Positions 12,480 to 23,550 of a DNA stretch of 64,000 nucleotides are shown here, piece after piece (positions within the stretch are counted from its first letter, which is position 1; each line of letters starts with the position of its first letter). The position numbers were made by a program, and so were the translations under genes. The notes under the pieces were generated by a model that had not been told where the DNA came from, ran no database searches, and was given only the letters and a program-made list of their open reading frames with translations. Source of the stretch: Acorus gramineus (lineage: Eukaryota > Streptophyta > Magnoliopsida > Acorales > Acoraceae); the NCBI GenBank assembly GCA_030737835.1, contig CM060851.1, positions 930,001 to 994,000 of the forward strand, given 5' to 3'.

Positions 12480-14630
12480 ATTTGAATTTTATGTTACATA
12501 TAATAGCATTAATTTGGTATCCAATGTGTGTGTCTTTATTGAATGAATGGTTAATCATTTATTTATTTTTAAAAATTTGGATGAGCAAAACTTACAAACT
12601 TCTTTGTAGAATTTTTTTTTGTTCTTTATTCACAATATCTACGGAGTTTCATATCGAATTATTATCCAATAATTCGATATTCACTATATATATATATGTA
12701 TATATATATATATAAAATATTACATGTCATAAAATTTTATTACCATATAATTAAATGGAATGAGTTTCTTAGATTGTTTAATTTTCTATAAACATTTTGT
12801 TTCTAAAATACACCTTATCAAAACAATTTAATTCTCAATAACAAAACTATTTAAATTTGAATATATGATAGATATAATAACAATTTTTAATTTTTCAATT
12901 GAAAATACGGATGAAAATGAATTATGAGAAAAAAAACTCATAAAAATGGATGAGATACGTATGGATATGAAGGGATCCAATGTTCCTATTTATCCTTTTA
13001 CAAAAAATAAAATAAAAGTCAAATATTATAAAATCATATCCATATTTAATTCAAAAGTTTAAATGGAAAACAAACTCCTCCCATACAAATCATAATCACT
13101 TGACCTAAATTCCTTAAAATTAATCACTTTTATAAAAAAATAAAAAGCCAGGTCAATGATTTTAGGATATATGCTTGAACCTACTCTCGAGATTTTAGGA
13201 TAAAATGCACCTAAAATAAATTCTATAAATGCCCTGCCCTCACCTATCCACTTAATTCCATTTTTTTAGGTCTTCATCTTTTAAAAAAAATACTTTTATT
13301 ATTTATTTTTTGTATTTTATGGTTTATGTTTGGTTACGTTTCAATCATAATTAGATTAAAAATTAAGTTTTTTATTTGTTTTTAGATGATTATTCTAAGG
13401 GATATAAATGTGTTTTTTTTTATTACATTTGAATATTTTTATTTGTAAAAAATTTCTAATCATTTGTTTGGTTGAATGTTTTTATATTCCAGGAGAATTG
13501 ATTATTACATGCCCGAGTTTGAAACATATCAAGTGTAAGTTTTTTTTTCAATATTTTGATTTTATTTTATTATTTAATTAATTTTTTTTATCAAGAGTAG
13601 AGTTAATGTTCTTAGTGTTTTATTATTTAAATAATCATTTATTAAATATAATTATTTTAAAAATAACTTGCTTGAAGTTTAAAAAGTTCTAATCATTTTC
13701 TTGATTTATTGTTATAAGATTGAGTTCATAGCATGTTAGATTCATGTGTTATGATTGCATAAAGCATTTTATATATCCATCTCCTTCCACTTTTAAAAAA
13801 ATAAAATGGGAATGTCGTACCAGATAATATTATTCATGCATATGTAGAACTCTTTCAACCACTTTTTTATTTTCTATTTATTTCTCACCAACAAAGAAAT
13901 CATATATCTTATATATAAAAACAAAAATTATACTACCATAAAGAAGACTCCCAAATACTAGAAAAATTATATCAAACTTGTAATATTTTTTTCAAACTTT
14001 GACATATCCTCCCATTATTTTATTTAATTTGAAATTTTTATTCATTGCAAATGTATTAATGTAAAATATATTTTTTTAAATTTTTTAAAACTTTTATCCA
14101 TATCTTTGTTTTATCTTTTGGTATTTTTTTTGTTATTCATAATCCCTATTTTATAGTGACATTTCTCTTACTAACTTATTAAAAGCAAACTGATCTAGCT
14201 TTTTTATTTTCATTTTTACCCTTCCATAAATTTAGGAGTTACTTATATTCTATTTATTCAAAATTCAAAATTTTATATAAGATTTAGATAAATCATATGT
14301 GACCCAATTTTTTATTTTTATTTTTACCCACCTATAAATTTGGTAATTATTTATATCTGTTAGTAAATATGGATGACTATATTGACTTTGTCATCACTTG
14401 TTTTAAAGGATTAGACTCAATCCTTTTGACTTTGTAAAAATGGATAAAACCTAATCCCCCCAAATCTTGTTTATTACTATCTTTTAATACCTATAAATAG
14501 TCTAAAACCATTACATATATATCATGTATATGTATTATATTTATTATTATAAAAAGTGATTGATTAATATCCGATTAATTCTTCATCTTTCCTTAATCGT
14601 TCGACTAGCACCTAACGTTATTTACAACAT
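12480..14630. other. AT-rich spacer downstream of PUF copy A
   Basis: Long A/T tracts and a TATATA run near 12680-12715. No gene was recognised. A 42-bp exon-like island at 13493-13534 is discussed under rejected items. Confidence 0.55.
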
Positions 14631-14635
14631 TGGTT

Positions 14636-14734
14636 GAACCCCACCCCTGCTTCAGTTCCTCCTCGTACTCAGGCATTCCCTCCAATGTTAAGTTGGTGAT
14701 GGGATTCCCAAATACATTGGAGGCCATCTTGTTA
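14636..14734 (-). pseudogene. Fragment of a JIP23-like gene (5' exon only)
   Basis: On (-), starting near 14734, the sequence reads MASNVFGNPITNLTLEGMPE followed by YE. This is the same N-terminus as the JIP23-like gene at 24718-25562 (MAYNVFGNPITNSTLEGMPE). No other exon of the gene follows, so this is an isolated 5' remnant of a third copy. A short direct repeat (GTTATGCTACACAAGTACTA) sits beside it at about 14731 and 14791. Confidence 0.75.
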
Positions 14735-14824
14735 TGCTACACAAGTACTAGTAGTCCTACAAAATGGGAATTTGCCCCCAAATATCATCGTGTTATGCTA
14801 CACAAGTACTAGTACTCCTATAAT

Positions 14825-14920
14825 CTAATAACCCTGTACATCCCAAAATTTAAATACACCAGTCACATGTATTATCACATCCCCTTGCCCCTGTTAGGAC
14901 AAAGGATCACGTGGAGACCA
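14825..14920. repeat. Segment duplicated at 23435-23530 (downstream flank of each JIP23-like gene)
   Basis: Shared pieces include CATCCCAAAATTTAAA, CCAGTCACAT, TATTATCACATCCC and AAGGATCACGTGGAGA. The two copies flank the 3' sides of the two JIP23-like genes and help mark the unit that was duplicated. Each contains a CACGTG G-box core. Confidence 0.65.
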
Positions 14921-15826
14921 GGACCGGAATAAAAATGAATAAATCTCCAAAACTATTTATATGTAAAAATTAATTTCACGTTAGGTTGGGAACTTTGATA
15001 TATTTAATGTGCATTTGTTTGCAGATTGGGTAGTTTTTGCCACAGAAAATTGTGTTTTACAATCGTATAGCCAAACAAAAAAACTATACATTTGATAATG
15101 CAGTGTGTGTGTGTATGAATTTTTTTTTTTCAAAAAAATAGCTTATTAAATATATATATATTTTATTTTTCATAATAGTTACCTATTTTTATTTAAAAAA
15201 TACCTAGTGAAGGTTACAGACAGGGCTCCATATATGATTGGAAATATCACTCTTTATTGGGTGGGATTAAGCTGGCATTCATGTTTTAGGTCCCTCTATA
15301 AAATTATAATATTCAACCCATTCTATTCTATATGTATAAGAGGTTCACATGGCAAATCATATTTTCATCTTTTACGATTTATTATTCACATCTTATTCAT
15401 TTTTTTATGCATAATTTATCCATAGTCAACCAATAATAAAATATACATTATTACAATACAAAAATAACCAGAAATACAATCAAACATAGAATAATTATAT
15501 CTATATTAAAATAGATATATATCCTTAATAATAACTTATTGTCCTTATCGAAACAAAGATGCATACCATAAGTTATATATATGTATGAAAACAAGAATTA
15601 CCAGAAACACGATCAAACATAAAATATTATGCATGCATGCAACATAAACCATAGATAATTATTCTCATTACATGCATAATTCACACATACATAACGGCGT
15701 GTGAACATTTATTCCCATTATTACATAACCTGCAGGTTTCAGTACTATATATATATAATATTATGTCTTCACCATATATAGCAGTAGAGGAAGCCCATAG
15801 AAGCACTTGATCAAAACGCAAATTTC

Positions 15827-16581
15827 TCATGCGCCAGCACTTTCAAGAGTGAATATCCCCTCAAATATGGGGGAAGTGTCACTACCAGTTGTCACAGTCG
15901 ACAGACATCCATTCCATTTGTCAGTGTGTTGGAGGCCTGAAGAGTATAATTTATCAGAGACTACGCCCCAAACAGTATTATCGAAGTGACCAGCTTCACG
16001 AATCTCAGTGTAGGCCTGCAAAAATGGGTTATGAAAAAAAAAAAATTCAAAGTTATATATATATATATATATATAAAAGTTTAAATTATGATGAGTTATT
16101 TATTAAAAATACAAAATTTAATTTAATTTTTTTTATGAAAAAAATATATACCATGTTGTCATAGAGGTTCCTGTCCCATGGGTTGGACCAAGACGGCATC
16201 CAATCACACCCATCTCCAGCCCCGTTCTTGCCATGATACACGACGGCCGCGGACGAGCCGGTTGCGGTCCCGGAGGTCTTGACGTGGAGGAACCCACCCC
16301 ACTGACCGTTGGCGATCTCGGTCGGGTACGGAGCTGGACCGATGTGGCCGTGCCAGTCGTGACTGGTGACGAAAGTCACGGTGTCACCGGTGGCGTTGTA
16401 GAGGAGGCAGAGAGTGGAGACTCCGGTTCCCCACCTCGCCTTGAGGTTCTCAACGTACTGGCGCGCGTTGACGTCCTTCTCCGCCGCGTTTTTCATGTTC
16501 AGAGCCACGTGTGCCCTGTCCGTGCGCGTGATTGTCTTCCCCGCGTACTCGGGCATCCCCTCCAAGGTGGAGTTGGTGATA
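15827..16581 (-). CDS. JIP23-like (23-kDa jasmonate-induced protein) gene, copy 1; 5' end not found
   Basis: The family is named for a jasmonate-induced 23-kDa protein; its molecular function is not established. The body exon is 16152-16581 (ITNSTLEGMPEYAGKTITR..., SHDWHGHIGPAPYP, GCDWMPSWSNPWDRN). It is followed after a short intron by 15827-16015 (AYTEIREAGHFD, NTVWGVV, KWNGCLSTVTTGSD), ending at TGA. The body is open and very close to copy 2 (24718-25562), but it lacks the ~68-bp intron that copy 2 has after TITRKD. I could not find the first codons (MA.NVFGNP) upstream. A TTGCAG precedes the homologous part, so either a remote first exon exists or the 5' end has been lost. Whether it is expressed is uncertain. 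Confidence 0.72.
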
Positions 16582-16599
16582 CTGCAAGGGACAGGAGTG

Positions 16600-18640
16600 G
16601 GGAATTCATATTTTATAGTCAGAGAGGGTAAATTTTATTAGATTTATAGAAAACAAACTACTCCAGAAATATTTACCAAGGAATCAAGAACAAAGGTTGG
16701 GGATCACCGTTTTGTCTCAAACCATAAATGATGCTGTGGATGTTGCTTACATGATTAATATGGAGGAGTTAAAAAATCATTTAATTGAGTCATTTAAAAA
16801 TATTGTTTAAAAAATAATCATTTACTATTTTCAGAGGTCATGTGGGAATACGTACTTCTTATCAGAAAATTATAATCTATAAGTTAATTATAATATATAT
16901 ACGGTCTAAATATTTAAGCTGCTACAAAACATCTGGATTGGCATTTGATAATGATGTAGGGTTGAAAAACAATGCCATCTTTTAAAAAATAGAATACTCC
17001 TTCAGTTTAGTCTTTAAAAAGTATTTTTTTCAAGGAAAAAAATAATTATAATGTACTATTTTTGGAATGTTATGGACTATTGTCGCAATTTAGTCTTAAA
17101 AAATAATTAAAAAAAAAAACAATATCTATGATGTACTATTTCTTGGATGTTATAAAGTATTGTCACAATTTAGTCTTTAAGAAGTATTTTTTCAAAAAAC
17201 TAATATTTATAATGTACTATTTCTGTGATGTTATGGACTAATTGTCACAATTAATTAGTCTTTAAAAAGTATTTTTTCAAACAATTTTTTTTTTATAATA
17301 CGTGTACTATTTTTGGGATGTTATGGACTATTGTTAAACTAGTGCTATTAAGTGAGAACACATGCTGGGCATAATTTGACATGTACTGCACAATTCTCAT
17401 GAAATCCACCAAATGAAATGTATCATATTTCTCTGGGGGAGCTGATACATTCATGTTCTTTTGTAGTTTGTTTTATAGCCTTATACACGTTGTTATAATA
17501 GTGTGTGAGATTCTATAATAATATATGACATAAAAAAATTTCAAAGGTCATGTGGGAACACGTATTGACACGTGAGCATGCATATGTGATGTACACGGTT
17601 ATCGTGTTAGGTATTTGATAGCATTGGTTAAAATACAAGACTGTCTTTTCAAAAGAATACTCCTTCAATTTAGTCATTAAAAAGTATTTTTTTCAAGAAA
17701 AAACAATAATTATGATGTTCTATTTTTGGACTGTGACTATTGTCATAATTTAGTCTTAAAAAATAATTTTCAGAAGAAAAAAAACCAAATCTATAATGTA
17801 CTATTTTTGGGTTGTTATGGACTATTGTCAAAATTTAGTCTTTAAAAAATATTTTTTTTAAAAAAATATATTTATAATGTACTATTTTTGGGTTGTTATG
17901 GACCATTGTCACAATTTAGTCACAATATGTCTTTTTTATAATATCCAATTACATTTACATTTCAAAAGCAAGCCAGCATGTGTTCCCACGTGATAGCACT
18001 AATTTGACAAAAAGCCCGTCACACCTCAAAAGTAATAAATTCGAAGAGAGTTTGATATGCTTCCGCGTATCTTTTCCCAACACTAACAACATTTTTTTTC
18101 TTCCTCCATTCATCATCAGGACTCGACCTCACCCCTCCCAAATAGAGCCTAAATGGTCGGTTTTGGGTCATCTAAGGTTTATCTAGCTAGGCATATATAT
18201 TTTGTTTTCATAATTGTATATATGTATTTAATTAAACAATTATATATTTTAACAAAAGAAATTATTGATTGTTGTGATCATAAACGGGAATTTAGACGAG
18301 CCTGAATGTATCGTTTTCAGATAAAACATCATTTATTTATGTATATACGGACAATGCATGAACATGATAAATGAGCTTGATGACTCGCGGCAACATGTCT
18401 TCTCACATGCATGCACAAAGACAAAACGGGTCGAGTGGATAAGATTTATACCCAAGAACCCGATCAGGTGGGAACATATAATGAGAATTTTTTTTTTTGA
18501 CATATAATGGAGATTGCTAGATGCAATGGGATAAAACATGTGATTCCCATGTTTGACTTTTGAGATGTGAGGAACTCAATTAAATAATGGGCAATATGAG
18601 TGTGTAAAATGCTATCTAAACAGTGCATTAATTCCCAGCC
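16600..18640. other. Intergenic spacer between divergent JIP23-like copy 1 and the copy 1 hydrophobic-protein gene
   Basis: There is no gene here. It holds two clusters of a dispersed repeat (separate entry) and several G-box-like motifs, including GACACGTGAG near 17569 and CCCACGTGAT near 17986. These are positions where bZIP or bHLH factors could bind and act on both divergent genes. Confidence 0.5.
17005..17935. repeat. Clustered ~70-bp repeats (TGTACTATTTTTGGGATGTTA type)
   Basis: Two clusters (17005-17335 and 17655-17935) each contain several copies of a unit built from TTTAGTCTTTAAAAAGTATT, TATAATGTACTATTTTTGG and ATGTTATGGACTATTGTCA. The same unit appears in reverse orientation at 28960-29250. 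The units vary by small insertions of T. Confidence 0.8.
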
Positions 18641-18643
18641 CCT

Positions 18644-18651
18644 TATAAATA
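18644..18651 (+). promoter_or_regulatory. TATA box of hydrophobic-protein gene, copy 1
   Basis: TATAAATA sits in the context CCCAGCCCCTTATAAATACTC, about 50 bases before the chosen ATG. Copy 2 has the same context at 30051-30058, so both sequence and position are conserved. Confidence 0.7.
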
Positions 18652-18695
18652 CTCATTAATTCATGCACCCTTTCAAAAGAAAGCTATCTAGAAAG

Positions 18696-20680
18696 ATGTC
18701 TTCCCTTGTAATTCTGGATGACAAGCAGTTGCACAAGCTCGCTTCGATTGTTTACCGCCAAGAAGTGGAAGCCATTCACAACATCAAATTCCCTTCCGAA
18801 CCCGAACTGACGAAATACCTCCGCGATTGCAAATCAGGCTACGATTCGGCGTTGTCCCTTGTGGATGCCGGTTCTCAATTACTACACAAATGGCAGGACG
18901 ACAAAACCATGTCACCCATCGCGCATGACATATTCGATTATGTGGTTGCGTCTGCAAACTCTGCACTCCAGACCGTGAGGAACTACACCCTCAGACTTAA
19001 TTATCTGAAAAAGATTAGCGACCACTCTAAGACGCTTATGAATGCACTCAAAGAACTGGACCCTGAGAACGTGATCAACGTCCAACGTCTGGCCAAGGAT
19101 GCGGCCATATACAGGAACGCAATGTTGGAGTACACCAGGAAATATCAGAGTCCCGCTTCACGCAACTTTTCCAAGATGCTCAAGGACACTGGCTTGAAGT
19201 TTCAGGACCTTGTGCAAAGGTATATATCACTCACACAAACTGATGATGAATCCACTCTAGCATGTACTAGGTCAATCATTGTCCTTTTTTTTTTTTTTTA
19301 AAGTAATTAAGTCATTTTCATTTTTTGATAGTACTGCAAATAGGGGTGGTAAACGAGCCGAACGAGCCGAGCTTTGACCTGCTCAGGCTCGGCTCGTTTA
19401 GTATCAGGCTCGGCTCGGGAACGAGCTTCATTTTGTGTTCAAGCTCGGCTCGTTGGGCTCGTGAAAAGCTCGGTTAAAGCTCGGCTCGGCTCGGCTCGTT
19501 TGTTAAACAAGCCAAGCTGAAGCTCGAATCAAGGCTCGGCTCGGGCTCGTTTAGCTAAAAAAAATCTTGTTTAGCATTTAAGAAGTCACATTTCATAAAT
19601 CACAACACCTTATACATGTGAAAGTAACATAAGTTCGGGCTCGGGCTCGGCTCGTTAACCTTTTTTCAGTTAAGTAAACGAGCTCGTCTAGGCTCGGGCT
19701 CGGCTCGTTTACAAACCGAGCTTTAAAAATTGTTCAAGCTCGGCTCGTTTGTCTAATCGAACGAGCCTGAGCGAGCTTTAACCGAGCTGAGTCCGAGCAG
19801 AGCCTGAGCTGCTCGGCTCATTTACCAGCCCTAACTGCAAAGGCCCCTTGTCATTTTTTTTTCTTCTTTTTTGGGGTACAAATTAAAGGCCCCTTAAAAA
19901 GAAGGGATACAAAATGATAGATCGATCATTACAAACTAGTACCTGCGGAGAGGCGTGAGTCGTTGGCATAAAATCTGTAACAAACTGTGGATTGATTATT
20001 CGAAACCCACAAGCGCAATCACTCTTTCCATGATCTTAATCTATATATGGCTGTGTATATGTATATCGAGTCATGCAGGTACCAGGTTAAGCTTAATTTT
20101 GAAGGGCCATTCAGTGATCTACAAGACGAACAAAAGCTACAGGTATGTGTATATTATATTTGAATCATTTAAATAATTGGCATGTAAAATAATTGTTTAT
20201 ATATATATTATATGTAAGGTGTATGTGGAAATCATTGAAGCATCCGGGCGTGGAAGAGTTGTGGTGAACAACCTATCAAAGGCATTTGGGTTTGCGGGGA
20301 TAGCTGTGTTGCTTTTCACAGCGGGCATGATGGTTTGGGACATATTTTCATCCGAACACGTCCTCCAAACGGCGACTCGTGATGCTGTGGTCACTGCAGC
20401 TTCTGTTGGTGGTGCCATGTTAGGAGAAGTTATTGGAGTTGCCTTACCCACCATGGTCGGCCTCGAGGCGACTCCCCTATTCATCATCGTCTCAGGAATC
20501 GTCATGAGCATCGTCGGAGCTTACATTCTTGGCGAATTCGCCGGGTGGTTGATCGATTTGATCTTCGGCTCTGGGGGTACCGCCACCTTCAGCACCGATG
20601 GGCATCGGTGCTACGTCGCATCGATGCCGGATGGCGAGGCTCTGGCTCGTCAGATCGCACATCAAGACAATCGAGAGTAG
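18696..20680 (+). CDS. Unknown-family protein with helical N-terminus and glycine-patterned hydrophobic C-terminus, copy 1
   Basis: Exons are 18696-19219, 20079-20142 and 20219-20680, predicting 349 residues. I do not recognise the family. Residues 1-195 are polar, rich in K, D, L and A with few prolines, and look alpha-helical (KYLRDCKSGYDSALSL, SPIAHDIFDYVV). Residues from about 222 to 313 are hydrophobic and rich in spaced glycines (GGAMLGEVIGVA, GIVMSIVGAYILGEFAGWLI), suggesting two or three membrane-inserting helices. The tail is TDGHRCYVASMPDGEALARQ. No signal peptide is evident. The start at 18696 aligns with the only ATG in copy 2; an in-frame ATG at 18663 would add 11 residues. Intron 1 contains an hAT-type element. 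All splice sites are GT-AG and no disruption is seen. The gene is divergent from JIP23-like copy 1. Confidence 0.8.
19341..19833. mobile_element. hAT-type non-autonomous element in intron 1 of the copy 1 hydrophobic-protein gene
   Basis: The element is flanked by an exact 8-bp target duplication ACTGCAAA (19333-19340 and 19834-19841). The ends are inverted repeats: the left reads TAGGGGTGGTAAACGAGCCG and the reverse complement of the right reads TAGGGCTGGTAAATGAGCCG. An 8-bp duplication with such ends is characteristic of hAT. The body is made of many GCTCGGCTCG / CGAGCCGAGC motifs in both orientations, making it far more GC-rich than its surroundings. It has no coding capacity. Copy 2 of the gene lacks it, so insertion followed the duplication. 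Confidence 0.9.
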
Positions 20681-22630
20681 AATTCCTCCTCCTGTGGGAC
20701 AAAGGAGGAGAAATAAATAGAATAAATAAGAATGCTCAGGATTAAAACGAGACTATATATGTTTATGCTTTGAGAATATATGTGTTTTATGTGATATGTG
20801 TGAACCTTAGTATGTGATATTAAATAAATGAAATAAATATTTTTATATCAAACTGTACGCAGACTTTATATACATGCAATTGTACTGTCTTATTTAATCT
20901 CGACCGTTTGATTCCATTGGTGATCGTTGTTGTTCTCCACCCCATTTGGACCTTAAATTCCATGGATGATGTATAGGTTCAAGAGTTCACCAAATATAGG
21001 GATGGTGACACAAGATAAATATGACATCAATTTTCATTATCCAAACATTTAACCCTCCGCATGGGGTGTGGCTTAAGTTATTCGCTCCCGATAGTTATAC
21101 TGGGATAGATAATAATCCAGGCTGAATAAGTAACTTTTTGTTTGGTTGTTTTTTTTTTTTTGTTATTCTCATTGAAAAATATAAAAATGACTTTTTTGTT
21201 GTTTGGTTCACCTTGGATAAAGTGATGATAAATGGTTGATAAGGGATGAATAAAAGTTTATGATTTTTTAAATGACAATTATACCCCCTGGGAATAGTGT
21301 GAGAGATATATGATTGATTTGATAGATGTGACAGTTTTTGGAATGACAGAGAAGGGTATTTTTATCCATTGGCATAGATAAACCTTGATAACCAATTCCA
21401 CCATTTTTTTAGAATAGTTATCAGACCTTATCCTAGCTTATTCAGACATAATTATCAGGGTTTATTCTGTCAAAACAAATAGTTTTTTTTTACTATTCTC
21501 CTGTATTCTTCCTTATTCTGAGCTTATTTCTCTAGCCATACGGGGGGTTGAAGATCTTGTAATTAAAATTAGAAGGGCAAATTTTATGAATGATTTTTGT
21601 ATTCAATTGTACATGAAATACACTATGATAATGCGCCAGAAACATCAATTTTCTACCATATTGAAAAATTTTAAAAAGTCCAAACAATTAGTCGGTTCCA
21701 TTGCAATCTCACCAAAGTTCACACAACATAACAAGTATAACTCTGTTTTGTCAGTACAATGACACATCAAAACATAATAAAGAAAAACCCTAAAATATGA
21801 AATGAACCTAAATTCTTATTTTACCTCCTCATTCATGCTTATATATCATGGCACCGGACAACTAAGATATTGATTCATGGGTAATTAGAACGCTTCATGC
21901 TTCGTCAGTCAAATAAGCATGAGGATGTTACCTAAAATAAAAGAGTCCATCATAAATATATGTTGTAATATGATTAGGCCACCTATTAATGTTGTAATAT
22001 GTGACTCTGATTGCATTCGACATTTTTTTTTTTTTACATTTGTAGCATTCCACCGCACCTTCTTTTATTTTCACTTTACTAAACCACATTTTGCATGCAT
22101 TACATTATAATATGATTGTCTTTTATTTTCGATGTTGAGGATGTTTGCTTTGAAAGAACAAAAAGTTGTCTACAATTTCAATTAATTTTTGTATTTTATT
22201 TTTTTAGAACCAGTTTGAAAATTTAAAGTGTGCATGTAATTATTTGTGTGTGTGCGTGTATTACAACCCGATGATATAAAAAATAAGTAAAACTCAATCA
22301 ACCCACCGATTAAACCAACGGTTTTTGTGAACCAGCTACGGATTGATTATATTTAATAGTTTTTTATTCATAGAAATTGTGATTAATCACTTGTTAAAAT
22401 ATGAAATCTCATAAAGTTTAGATTTTATATACTAAAATCATGTTATGATGTTAATAAAACATTTATGCAAAGATTTTATAAAATATTTTTTATTTTTATT
22501 TAGTAATGATAATTAAAAAAATTATTATATTATAATTATGTCATGGTTCAAATCTGGTTGACCTAACAGTTGAACCAATGACTCTTGACTCATTCATTTT
22601 TTTGGGTTCATTGAACGGTTCGATTTTTAA
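20681..22630. other. Spacer downstream of the copy 1 hydrophobic-protein gene; possible degraded TIR element at 21060-21545
   Basis: AATAAA-like signals follow the stop (GAAATAAATAGAATAAATAA at 20711-20730) and probably serve polyadenylation. Between about 21060 and 21545, TTATCC/GGATAA and GCTTATTCAG/CTGAATAAG motifs occur in opposite orientations at either end (for example CAGGCTGAATAAGTAAC on the left and AGCTTATTCAGAC on the right). This suggests an old small TIR element. I see no gene here. Confidence 0.45.
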
Positions 22631-22635
22631 AACAT

Positions 22636-23045
22636 TGTCATTATGTCACAGGTTGATATTACATAGTCGAACTGATCCCAGAGACCTAAGGCCCTCTTTA
22701 CGACCCATTCAACTTGTGATATAATCGACGACATCACAAAGAGATATCCAAATACTACATCATGTGATCTGTCCTTCATGATACTGAACAACGCACCATT
22801 GTTAGAAGAGATTCATTGAGAACGCTATAACACCTGAACACATTGTTCAAAACACGAAGTCGAATAGGCCGTAGAGAGGGCCTTAGGTCTCAGTAACTAG
22901 TTCGACTATGTTATGTCGACCTGTGAAATAATAAACGACTTCACAAAGTCGAATGGGGTACAAAGAGGGCCTTAGATCTCTGTGACCAGTTCGACTCTTG
23001 GATGTCGACTTGTTACATAATGGACGACTTCACAATGTCGAATGA
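22636..23045. repeat. Inverted and tandem repeat cluster around GAGACCTAAGGCCCTCTTT
   Basis: A left arm (about 22645-22702: CACAGGT..., ACATAGTCGAACT, GAGACCTAAGGCCCTCTTTACG) is inverted at about 22870-22935 (GTAGAGAGGGCCTTAGGTCTC, AGTTCGACTATGT). A further copy in the second orientation follows at about 22950-23045 (AGAGGGCCTTAGATCTC, AGTTCGACTC). Each unit also carries ACGACTTCACAAAGTCGAA-type short palindromes. The cluster could be a foldback element or nested MITEs. It has no coding capacity. Confidence 0.75.
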
Positions 23046-23550
23046 ATCGGGGTGGGGTCATTCTTTAAAAAAATCATATTCTGATTTTTTTAGAGGGGTG
23101 AGGTGAATAGCTATGTGAGTGGGAATATCGATGCCCTCATCTCAAAGGGGTTGATGGACCGCTTGACCCAATTTAAAGCCCAGTAACCAGAGCCACACGC
23201 CAATAGATGTCCAAAGGCTCAACATGGGCCTCACATTGGACATCATGTCGATCGCGTCCCTTGCTAAGACATAAGACATTCTAGGGTTTATCACTATTTT
23301 AAAAATAATAGATAATTATACTGATAGACTACGTGATTTTTTTGTTTGATTATATTTTTTGTTATTTTTATTAATTAAAAAATATAATAATAAAAATTTT
23401 ATTTTTTTAATAAATTATGAATAAAATATAATAACCCTCTCACATCCCAAAATTTAAACCAGCCAGTCACATATATTATCACATCCCTTTGCCCCAGCCG
23501 TCAGGATAAAGGATCACGTGGAGAAAGAGATTGAAATTACAATTTTTATT

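Larger units (their letters stand above)
6440..12480 (+). repeat. Segmental duplication, copy A (CCCH-PUF gene and its upstream region)
   Basis: This segment is similar throughout to 32720-38560. Shared landmarks include TTTAATTGCAT.AATGCATGAAATTAAC near 6475 and 32750, the GGAATTTGATTGGAAT stretch near 6875 and 33045, the 5' leader, all five exons, all four introns and the 3' flank. Because introns and intergenic DNA are shared, it is a DNA-level segmental duplication rather than a retrocopy. Confidence 0.85.

Noticed and set aside
13493-13534. Exon-like island: TATTCCAG acceptor, open frame RIDYYMPEFETYQ, GTAAGT donor
   Set aside because: Only 42 bp, with no neighbouring exons, no recognisable domain and AT-rich surroundings; it could easily be chance.
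16233-16641. Long (+) open frames over JIP23-like copy 1 (and 24976-25557 over copy 2)
   Set aside because: These are antisense shadows of the GC-rich JIP23-like exons; the (-) translation matches a known family.
18663-18695. Upstream in-frame ATG for the copy 1 unknown-family gene
   Set aside because: The corresponding sequence in copy 2 has no ATG there; the start at 18696 aligns with copy 2 at 30114.
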